A stretch of DNA of 5,192 bases, from NCBI GenBank assembly GCA_030610025.1, contig JAUWSP010000245.1, positions 1 through 5,192 on the forward strand, given 5' to 3'. Below, piece after piece: positions 1-5,192 of the stretch (position 1 is the first letter of the stretch; each line of letters begins with the position of its first letter). The notes under the pieces are model-generated. The model was given only the letters and a program-made list of their open reading frames with translations. It was not told where the DNA came from and did no database searches. The position numbers and the translations under genes are program-made. This DNA comes from Acidobacteriota bacterium. GTDB taxonomy: Bacteria > Acidobacteriota > Thermoanaerobaculia > Multivoradales > JAHEKO01.

Positions 1-194
1 CCGGCGTCCACCTCCTCCATCATCAGATCCACGATGATGAGATCGGGGGCAACCTCCTTGAACACCCTGAGGCCCTCCTCTGCGCTGACGGCACCTGCAT
101 AGACATAGCCTTCAGCCTCGAGAACGATCTCCAGGAAGGAGAGGATGTCGGGGTCGTCGTCGATACAGAGAATCACGTACTTTGCGTCTTGCAT
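1..194 (-). CDS. Response regulator, receiver domain (3' end outside window)
   Basis: Translating the minus strand from the ATG at 194 gives 64 codons, open to the window edge. They match the first half of a CheY-like receiver domain. The start reads MQDAKYVILCIDDDPDIL, with the acidic pocket at Asp12-Asp13, and beta-3 ends in PDLIIVDLMMEEVDAG, placing the likely phospho-acceptor at Asp56. Residue 60 is Glu where many receivers have Pro (DxxMPxxxG). In this family a sensor kinase phosphorylates the Asp to switch an output. The rest of the protein is missing, so it could be a stand-alone receiver or carry a DNA-binding or enzymatic domain. It starts 9 nt after the hoxW stop, behind a good Shine-Dalgarno, so co-transcription with the hydrogenase genes is likely. 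A role in hydrogenase control is inference from position only. Confidence 0.88.
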   Translation of the reverse strand, partial: MQDAKYVILCIDDDPDILSFLEIVLEAEGYVYAGAVSAEEGLRVFKEVAPDLIIVDLMMEEVDA

Positions 195-200
195 GATTCG

Positions 201-207
201 CCCTCAC
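201..207 (-). promoter_or_regulatory. Ribosome binding site of the response-regulator gene, overlapping the hoxW stop
   Basis: The minus strand reads GTGAGGG just before the response-regulator ATG, with GAGG ending 7 nt from the start. The hoxW stop TGA (206-204) lies inside this motif. Ribosomes ending hoxW therefore sit on the next initiation site, which supports translational coupling and fixes ATG 194 as the start. Confidence 0.7.
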
Positions 208-716
208 AATCTCGGCGAGTCCGCCGGAGGATCCGCGGTGGGTTCCGCTGACTGGAAGTTACCTGTGCGCAGTGCCGAGCTGACGAATTCCACGGCCTGG
301 CGGAGATTTTCTTTTGCCCGTTCGGAGAGTCCCTCTCCGAACTCGCTGAACTCGTATCCGCGAATCCCCAACAGCCAGGCCTCCGGCTCGGCATCGAACA
401 GCTCGCGGGTCATGGTCAGAATCGCTCCCGGGGAGACGCTGTGCGTCGTGAAGCTCGCGATCGCTGCGCCGTTCGGAGACGAGTCGAGGCGGCGCAGCCA
501 GAACGGCTCGGCGCCACTCCGATCCGCGTCGTCGAACACGACTCTCTCGAAGGATGCAACTTCAGCGGCATCCTCTATCTGGAGCTGGTAGTCGGCATCG
601 ACCTCGACGCCAGGCAGATCCATCGTCTCCAGGGTCTCCGCAAACGCCGGACCGAGCCCGTCATCGAGGCGGCCGGGGTTCCCCCAGCCCAGGATCAGGG
701 TTCCCGAAGGGCTCAT
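204..716 (-). CDS. hoxW: HoxW, [NiFe]-hydrogenase large-subunit maturation endopeptidase
   Basis: A 170-residue protein of the HybD/HoxW peptidase family (M52-like), the usual size for the family. These cytoplasmic proteases sense nickel in the immature large subunit and cut off its C-terminal tail. The N-terminal motif GWGNPGRLDDGLGP (residues 10-23) is the family signature. By alignment in mind to E. coli HybD, Asp19 (HybD Glu16), Asp63 in VVFDDAD (HybD Asp62) and His92 in FTTHSVSP (HybD His93) would be the nickel-sensing residues, and all three are present. The ATG overlaps the hoxH stop in an ATGA (716-713), behind GAGG, so its product is probably made in step with its substrate. The last 20 or so residues are rich in Pro, Ala and Asp and look unstructured. 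The specific name HoxW rests on its position next to hoxH. Confidence 0.93.
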   Translation of the reverse strand: MSPSGTLILGWGNPGRLDDGLGPAFAETLETMDLPGVEVDADYQLQIEDAAEVASFERVVFDDADRSGAEPFWLRRLDSSPNGAAIASFTTHSVSPGAILTMTRELFDAEPEAWLLGIRGYEFSEFGEGLSERAKENLRQAVEFVSSALRTGNFQSAEPTADPPADSPRL

Positions 717-725
717 TCGGGCCTC
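713..725 (-). promoter_or_regulatory. hoxH/hoxW ATGA overlap with Shine-Dalgarno
   Basis: The hoxW start and hoxH stop share the four bases ATGA (716-713). GAGG at 725-722 lies 5 nt before the ATG, inside the last codons of hoxH. This is the classic arrangement for termination-reinitiation coupling, here between an enzyme subunit and the protease that processes it. Confidence 0.7.
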
Positions 726-2161
726 GCGAGTCGGTCGAGCAACGCACCCTGATGATCGATCAAAGTGACCTCGAGTGGCATCTGTCCCAGGGCGTGGGTG
801 GCGCAGGACAGACAGGGATCGTAAGCCCGGATTCCCACTTCGATGTTGTTCAGCAAGCCTTCCGTTATCTCGGGAACCCCGGAGATATAGTCGCTGGCTA
901 TTCTTTGGACCGTGCGGTTCATCGGCTCGTTGTTACAGGTCGTCGAGACAATCAGATTGGCCATGGTCACCTGGTCGTTCTCATCGACCTTGTAGTGGTG
1001 GATGAGGGTGCCTCTAGGCGCCTCGAGCATGGCCACATACTCTTCTCGGCGCTCTCCGAAGTCGGCGACCAGGTCGTTTCCCTGCAGGTCTGCATCGTGC
1101 AGCAACTGCTGGATCTTCTCCGCCGCATGGAGAGCTTCGATCATGCGAGTCCAGTGGTAGGCCATGGTGACGTTGCTCGGCTTGCCATCGGTGAGCGAAA
1201 GGAAGTCCTGGCGGGCCGCTTCCGCCTCGGGAGTATCGATGAAGTCGCAGGTATTGATTCGAGCCAGCGGACCCACGCGGTACCAACCCTCTTCAGGACC
1301 CACGCTCTTCAGGAAGGGGAACTTCATGTAGGTCCAGGGACGCACCTCCTCGGCAATGACATCCAGATAGTCCAGCGGATCCACCTGGTCGATGATCGGT
1401 TCTCCCACCGAGTCGATGGCTCTGAGATTGCCGTCATACAGATCCATGGCCCCGTCCTGGCGAACGATCGACAAGTGATTGGAGTCGAAGGATCCAAAGC
1501 TTGCAACCTGGTCGAGATTCTCGAGAGTGTAGTCCTTGGCAATCTTGACGGCCGCTCGACTCCACTCCACCATCTGGTCCATGTCCTTCAGGAGGAAGTC
1601 CCGCTCTTCGATGGAGAGGTTCTTGTTGATGCCGCCGGGGATCGCACCGGTGCCGTGCACCTTCTTGCCGGCCGTCGCCTTGATGACCTCCTGCCCAAAC
1701 TTCCGCATCATGACGCCTTGCACCGCGAGGTCCGGATGCTCGGCAATCACGCCGATGACATTGCGCTTTGCCACCGGCGCATCGAACCCGAAAAGCAGAT
1801 CTGGTGAGGCCAGATGGAAGAAGTGCAGGGCATGGGATTGGTAGATCTGCCCGTAGTGCATCAGCCGGCGCATCTTCTCGCCCGTAGGCGTCAGCGTCTC
1901 GGCACCGACGATCCCGTCGACCGCCTTGGCGGCGCAGAGGTGATGGCTGACGGGGCAAATGCCGCAGAGGCGTTGCACCAGAACCGGTAGCTCCCAAAAG
2001 GGACGGCCCTGGATAAAACGCTCGAAACCACGGAACTCGACGATATGGAGTCGAGCCTGTTCGACACGATTGTTCTCGTCGAGAAGGAGGGTGACCTTGC
2101 CGTGGCCCTCCACCCGCGTGAGAGGCTCGATGACGACTCTTCTGGTCTTGGAGCTTGACAT
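713..2161 (-). CDS. hoxH: HoxH, [NiFe] hydrogenase large (catalytic) subunit, group 3d
   Basis: A full-length 482-residue large subunit that carries the NiFe(CN)2CO site where H2 is split or formed; it pairs with HoxY in the cytoplasm. The N-terminal L1 region has TRVEGHG (15-21, with Glu18 the likely proton-relay residue) and RLCGICPVSHHLCAAKAVD (64-82). This gives ligands Cys66 and Cys69 and fits the group 3c/3d pattern RxCGxCxxxHx6AxD. EAPRG (380-384) is the conserved loop with an Arg near the active site. The C-terminal L2 motif DPCLSCATH (448-456) gives ligands Cys450 and Cys453, so all four nickel-binding cysteines are present. A further 26 residues follow His456 and form the tail removed on maturation. 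The ATG start follows GAGG by 7 nt and sits 21 nt after the hoxY stop. No sign of frameshift or truncation. Confidence 0.98.
   Translation of the reverse strand: MSSSKTRRVVIEPLTRVEGHGKVTLLLDENNRVEQARLHIVEFRGFERFIQGRPFWELPVLVQRLCGICPVSHHLCAAKAVDGIVGAETLTPTGEKMRRLMHYGQIYQSHALHFFHLASPDLLFGFDAPVAKRNVIGVIAEHPDLAVQGVMMRKFGQEVIKATAGKKVHGTGAIPGGINKNLSIEERDFLLKDMDQMVEWSRAAVKIAKDYTLENLDQVASFGSFDSNHLSIVRQDGAMDLYDGNLRAIDSVGEPIIDQVDPLDYLDVIAEEVRPWTYMKFPFLKSVGPEEGWYRVGPLARINTCDFIDTPEAEAARQDFLSLTDGKPSNVTMAYHWTRMIEALHAAEKIQQLLHDADLQGNDLVADFGERREEYVAMLEAPRGTLIHHYKVDENDQVTMANLIVSTTCNNEPMNRTVQRIASDYISGVPEITEGLLNNIEVGIRAYDPCLSCATHALGQMPLEVTLIDHQGALLDRLARPE
716..793 (-). other. Predicted C-terminal maturation peptide of HoxH
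   Basis: These codons specify the 26 residues after DPCLSCATH, beginning ALGQMPLEV. In [NiFe] large subunits the protease cuts after the His (or Arg) that follows the second CxxC motif. The site expected here is between His456 and Ala457. Presence of the tail together with hoxW shows the enzyme follows the protease-dependent maturation route rather than being a tail-less type. Confidence 0.85.
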
Positions 2162-2168
2162 GGTATGG

Positions 2169-2172
2169 CCTC
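2169..2172 (-). promoter_or_regulatory. hoxH Shine-Dalgarno
   Basis: GAGG on the minus strand ends 7 nt before the hoxH ATG at 2161, in the 21-nt hoxY-hoxH gap, which is the longest gap in the window. Its spacing supports this ATG, which also puts the TRVEGHG motif at the usual distance from the N-terminus. The short gap shows no hairpin or promoter. Confidence 0.6.
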
Positions 2173-2182
2173 GAATTGGAGT

Positions 2183-2728
2183 TCAGTCGTACTTCACCAG
2201 CTCGTAGGGCAGCTCGAGATTCCTGCCTTCGAGCAATGCAGTCAGGGCTTCCCACAGGGTGTCGGCCGAAGGTGGACAGCCCGGCAGGTGGTAGTCGATC
2301 TTCACCACCTCATGACACGGGAGGACCTGATTGAGGAGCAGTGGAATCTCCTCGTCGTCGGGGATCCTGCCCTGCGGGTTGACCACCGTGGGCCCTTTCA
2401 AGAAAGCCTCTTCGAAGCACTCCTCGAGTGGCACCATGTTCCGCATCGCCGGAATCCCGCCGTTGATGGCGCAGTCGCCAACCGAGACCAGGACCTTGCA
2501 GTGCTGCCGGAACTCCTGCAGGACCTTGACGTTCTCCTCGTTGGCACAACCACCTTCCACGAGTCCGATTTCCACCGGCCCAGCGATCTTCTTGATGTCG
2601 TTGATGGGCGAGCGGTCGAAGTCGACAAGCTCGACCAGATCCAGGATCCGCTCGTCGATGTCCAACAGAGACATGTGGCAGCCGAAGCAGCCGCACAGAG
2701 ATGTCGTCGCAACTTTTGGTTTCGCCAT
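2183..2728 (-). CDS. hoxY: HoxY, [NiFe] hydrogenase small subunit
   Basis: A 181-residue small subunit that holds the proximal [4Fe-4S] cluster and passes electrons between the NiFe site of HoxH and HoxU. Likely cluster ligands are Cys14 and Cys17 in LCGCFGCHMS (11-20), Cys86 in SVGDCAINGG and Cys151 in LPGCPP. The protein lacks the twin-arginine signal and the extra C-terminal cluster domain of membrane-bound uptake hydrogenases, as expected for cytoplasmic group 3 enzymes. The ATG at 2728 gives MAKPKVATTSLCGC, close to the short N-terminus remembered for cyanobacterial HoxY. It lies 10 nt after the hoxU stop, with GAGAAG 6 nt upstream. The frame is also open to a TTG at 2791 inside hoxU, which would add 21 poorly structured residues and is less likely. 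Cys61 in VEGGCANEEN is an additional cysteine near a conserved loop. Confidence 0.97.
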   Translation of the reverse strand: MAKPKVATTSLCGCFGCHMSLLDIDERILDLVELVDFDRSPINDIKKIAGPVEIGLVEGGCANEENVKVLQEFRQHCKVLVSVGDCAINGGIPAMRNMVPLEECFEEAFLKGPTVVNPQGRIPDDEEIPLLLNQVLPCHEVVKIDYHLPGCPPSADTLWEALTALLEGRNLELPYELVKYD

Positions 2729-2738
2729 GATGCGCTTC

Positions 2739-3452
2739 TCACTCGTCGGCCGAAGCCGGCTCGATTTCGGAGCCGATGGGCTCATGGTCAAATCTCCGCC
2801 GGCCCACCGGCACTACGTATCCGACCCGTTTGGCGAGCAGGGACCCTGTCGGGCAGGCTGCAATCGCCTGATCGTCTACAGACACATCCGTCCCCGCAAG
2901 ACCCGACTCCGAATTGACCGCCACCCGTTTGTCGGGTCCACGCCCGACGAAGCCGAAGACGTGCTTGCCGTCCAACTCCTGGGAGGCTCGAACGCAACGG
3001 CCACAGAGGATGCAACGATTCCGGTCGACGAAGATCTCGGGATGGGAGGCGTCCAGCTCGCACTGCGGGAACATGAAGGGGTACTGAGGCGCCGTGATCC
3101 CCAGGCGGTAGGCCTGGGCCTGGAGCTCGCAGTCCCCGCTCTTCTCGCAGAACATGCAGAAGTGGTTGCCCTCGACGAAGAGCATGTCGATGAGGCTGCG
3201 CCGCAGCTGCCTGAGCTCCTCGGTGTCGTTCTCGACGATCATGCCGGGGGCTGCAGGCTGGGTACAGGCGGATTGGGGTCGGCCGTTCACCCGCACCGTG
3301 CAGAGACGGCAGCTGCCGAAAGCCGAAAGGCCCTTCATCCAGCACAGGCGCGGAATGTAGACCCCAGCCTCCTCTGCCGCTTCCAGGATCGTCTGCCCGG
3401 GATTGGCCTCGATCTGCCGGCCGTCGATGGTCAATGAGATCCGATCGCACAT
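2739..3452 (-). CDS. hoxU: HoxU, iron-sulfur subunit of the diaphorase module
   Basis: A 237-residue protein homologous to the N-terminal part of complex I NuoG, typical length for HoxU. It wires electrons between HoxY and HoxF. A plant-type ferredoxin domain at the N-terminus carries a [2Fe-2S] site at Cys37, Cys48, Cys51 and Cys63 (CxxxxxxxxxxCxxC then x11-C). Next comes a NuoG-like [4Fe-4S] site with Cys99, Cys102 and Cys108 and a nearby His97 as the possible fourth ligand. A second [4Fe-4S] site follows, formed by CILCGRC (Cys147, Cys150, Cys153) and Cys200 in ACPTGS. All cluster ligands expected for the family are there. The ATG lies 12 nt after the hoxF stop, with AGCAGG 8 nt upstream. 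The last 30 residues, after the cluster region, are charged and Pro-containing with no recognised motif. Confidence 0.97.
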   Translation of the reverse strand: MCDRISLTIDGRQIEANPGQTILEAAEEAGVYIPRLCWMKGLSAFGSCRLCTVRVNGRPQSACTQPAAPGMIVENDTEELRQLRRSLIDMLFVEGNHFCMFCEKSGDCELQAQAYRLGITAPQYPFMFPQCELDASHPEIFVDRNRCILCGRCVRASQELDGKHVFGFVGRGPDKRVAVNSESGLAGTDVSVDDQAIAACPTGSLLAKRVGYVVPVGRRRFDHEPIGSEIEPASADE

Positions 3453-3464
3453 AGTGGGTACCTG

Positions 3465-5192
3465 CTACTCCTCGAAATGGACCGATTTCCTTCCGGTGAG
3501 TGCCTGAGCTGTGCTCAGCGCAGAGTGGATGTCGAAACTCGAATGCTCGCCCTCGACCGGGTCCGACAAACGTTCTTCATAGGCCGGGCGAAAGTTCTCG
3601 AGCGTGGAGAGAATGGGATTGGGTGAGGTCTGACCCAGGCCGCATCGGCTCGCCATCTTGATCGACTCGCCCAGCTGCTGCAGATAGTCGAGATCCGCCG
3701 GCTCGCCACGGCCGGCGAGAATCCTGTCGAGACGCTCCTTGAGCAACACGTTGCCAACCCGGCATGGCGTGCAGTATCCACAGCTCTCGTGGATGAAGAA
3801 CTGCATGAATTGAGACGCGATCTCGAGCACATCGCGCTCCGGACCAAAGACCATCAAAGCGCCTCCAGTGGCCAGATCGTCGAAGCAGATCGTCCGATCG
3901 AAGTCCACCTCCCCGACCATCTTGCCGCTCGGACCACCCACTTGTGCGGCTATCGGGTCCTCGGCATCGCACATCTCGAAGACCTCGCGCAACCGGATGC
4001 CGAAGGGAACCTCGTAAACCCCTGGTCTCATGCAGTCACCGGAGATGCTGAGCAGTTTGGTCCCGGTGCTTCCTGGAGAGCCCATGGAAGAGAACCAGCC
4101 GGAGCCCCTCTCGAGGATCCGAGCCACGCAACAGAGGGTCTCCACGTTGTTGACCGACGTCGGCTTGCCGAGATAGCCCTGCTGGGCTGGAAAGGGAGGT
4201 CGATTCTTCGGGTCGCCTCGCAAGCCTTCGCATGAGCTGATGAGCGCCGTCTCCTCGCCACAGATGTAGGCTCCAGCCCCCATCTGGATTCGGATATCGA
4301 AGTTGAAGCCCTCCTTGCCGCAGACGCTCTCGCCCAGAAGGCCCTGCTCCCGCCGCTCAGCCAGGACATGCTCCAGGAAGTCGCGCAGGTAAGCGTACTC
4401 GGCGCGTAGATAGACGAGCCCATCTTCCGCCCCGATTGCGTAGCCACCGACCGTCATGCCTTCGAAAAGCAGATCGGGCCGCTCCGTGAGAATGACTCGG
4501 TCCTTGAAGGTCCCAGGTTCGCCCTCGTCGGCGTTGCAAATGAGAAATCGTCGATCACCCTCAGCCGCACGGGTGAACTCCCATTTCATCCCCGTCGGGA
4601 AGCCCGCACCGCCCCGGCCCCGCAGGCGAGAGGTCTTGATCTCCCGAATGACCTCCACCGGACTCATGGCCAGGGCCCTCTCGAGAGCGGCGCCCCTTTG
4701 CATCTCCGCAAAGATCACCTCTCCCGCTCGTCGGAGATTGTTATTGGAGGCCGATCGAACGAGATCATGAGCGTTGTTGCCATCCCCATAGTCCCGAATG
4801 AGGAGCTTTTGGAGATCCTTGAGATCGCCGCGTTCTTTGAGGATCTGCACCCCTGTTCGGGCGGTGGCGGGGCCCAGACGAGGTACCACCAAGTCATTGA
4901 CCAACGCCGCCGGAGCCTGGTCCGACTGGCCAATACAAGAGGCATACTCCAGCGAGAACCTGCCATCGGGAGTCGTCTCGCCGACCTGGATCCCCAACTC
5001 CTCCTCGAGCTCGGCAGCGATCCTGGCAGCACCCTTCATCCTGTCCGGGACATCGTTGCAGAGGCTGATTCGCACCTGCCCTCGGGGCTCGCTATAGAGG
5101 AACGAATAGAAGGAAACGAGACTCTCCACCTCCACCCTGGCAACAGAAAGCCTCTCGGCAATCAGATCCATCGTCCGGCTGTCCACAAACCC
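3465..5192 (-). CDS. hoxF: HoxF, NAD(H)- and FMN-binding diaphorase subunit with fused NuoE-like N-terminal domain (5' end outside window)
   Basis: HoxF oxidises NADH or reduces NAD+ through FMN. The frame is open to the window edge: upstream of a GTG at 5186 come Phe and Gly codons that fit the NuoE-like HGFV context, so the true start is beyond 5192 and that GTG is internal. Residues below count from this GTG (573 visible). Residues 1-100 or so are a thioredoxin-fold NuoE/HoxE-like domain (SFYSF, Cys43, Cys84). The NuoF-like part follows: RGRGGAGFPTG (189-199) and NADEGEPGTFKDR (218-230) for FMN/NAD(H), GAGAYICGEETAL (303-315), and a [4Fe-4S] site at Cys469, Cys472, Cys475 (ESCGYCTPCR) with Cys515 (SRCGLGQTSP). 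The N-terminal domain lacks two of the four [2Fe-2S] cysteines of NuoE (Asp48 and Ser88 instead). The layout matches the Cupriavidus soluble hydrogenase HoxF, about 600 residues, so perhaps 30-40 residues are missing. Confidence 0.97.
   Translation of the reverse strand, partial: GFVDSRTMDLIAERLSVARVEVESLVSFYSFLYSEPRGQVRISLCNDVPDRMKGAARIAAELEEELGIQVGETTPDGRFSLEYASCIGQSDQAPAALVNDLVVPRLGPATARTGVQILKERGDLKDLQKLLIRDYGDGNNAHDLVRSASNNNLRRAGEVIFAEMQRGAALERALAMSPVEVIREIKTSRLRGRGGAGFPTGMKWEFTRAAEGDRRFLICNADEGEPGTFKDRVILTERPDLLFEGMTVGGYAIGAEDGLVYLRAEYAYLRDFLEHVLAERREQGLLGESVCGKEGFNFDIRIQMGAGAYICGEETALISSCEGLRGDPKNRPPFPAQQGYLGKPTSVNNVETLCCVARILERGSGWFSSMGSPGSTGTKLLSISGDCMRPGVYEVPFGIRLREVFEMCDAEDPIAAQVGGPSGKMVGEVDFDRTICFDDLATGGALMVFGPERDVLEIASQFMQFFIHESCGYCTPCRVGNVLLKERLDRILAGRGEPADLDYLQQLGESIKMASRCGLGQTSPNPILSTLENFRPAYEERLSDPVEGEHSSFDIHSALSTAQALTGRKSVHFEE

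Noticed and set aside
145..591. A 148-codon plus-strand frame opposite hoxW
   Set aside because: It is antisense to hoxW, Ser/Arg-rich, and runs over the hoxW-response regulator junction, with no motif.
554..1807. A 417-codon open frame on the plus strand opposite hoxH
   Set aside because: It is antisense to the fully conserved hoxH, runs across the hoxH-hoxW junction, and its translation is a low-complexity Arg/His/Val-rich product with no known motif. Long antisense frames are common in GC-rich genes.
1434..2255. A 273-codon minus-strand frame overlapping hoxH
   Set aside because: It is a frame-shifted reading of hoxH, very rich in Arg and Gly, and crosses the hoxY-hoxH gap; hoxH itself is intact and conserved.
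2729..2791. Extended HoxY starting at TTG 2791 inside hoxU
   Set aside because: It would overlap hoxU by about 50 nt and use a rare start. ATG 2728 has a Shine-Dalgarno-like GAGAAG and begins right at the conserved KVAT segment.
2331..3437. A 368-codon open frame on the plus strand opposite hoxY and hoxU
   Set aside because: It lies opposite two well-supported genes, spans their boundary, and has no recognisable domain. It is a shadow of codon bias on the other strand.
1..5192. CRISPR arrays, RNA genes, insertion sequences or long repeats
   Set aside because: Reading through by eye, I saw no direct repeat array, tRNA-like stretch, transposase or terminal inverted repeats. The window is almost entirely coding.

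Overview
The window holds one tightly packed block of genes on the minus strand, read from high to low coordinates. They encode a soluble, NAD(H)-linked bidirectional [NiFe] hydrogenase (Hox type, group 3d). The order is hoxF (5' end cut by the window edge), hoxU, hoxY, hoxH, the maturation protease hoxW, and the first 64 codons of a response-regulator gene cut by the other edge. Gaps between genes run from a 4-nt overlap to 21 nt. I see no internal promoter or terminator, so this looks like the middle of a single transcript. Its promoter should lie beyond base 5192.

Layout: 5192-3465 hoxF, the NADH/FMN diaphorase subunit with a fused N-terminal NuoE/HoxE-like domain; 3452-2739 hoxU, the iron-sulfur subunit; 2728-2183 hoxY, the small hydrogenase subunit; 2161-713 hoxH, the [NiFe] large subunit; 716-204 hoxW, the large-subunit endopeptidase; 194-1 the receiver domain of a response regulator. 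No stretch over 30 bases is without a gene.

How they work together: HoxY and HoxH form the hydrogenase module that oxidises or makes H2. Electrons pass through the iron-sulfur clusters of HoxY and HoxU to the cluster and FMN of HoxF, which exchanges hydride with NAD(H). HoxW trims the C-terminal tail of HoxH after nickel insertion. No signal peptides or membrane segments are visible, which fits a cytoplasmic enzyme. The response regulator may link the cluster to a phosphorelay, but this is inferred only from its position.

Organism: the DNA is fairly GC-rich, with Shine-Dalgarno-like motifs before most genes, so this is a bacterium. The subunits resemble both the Cupriavidus soluble hydrogenase (HoxF with a fused N-terminal domain) and cyanobacterial-type Hox (short HoxY). 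The phylum cannot be fixed from this window. The core cluster is a known system. The less ordinary points are the degenerate cluster site in the HoxF N-terminal domain and the attached response regulator.
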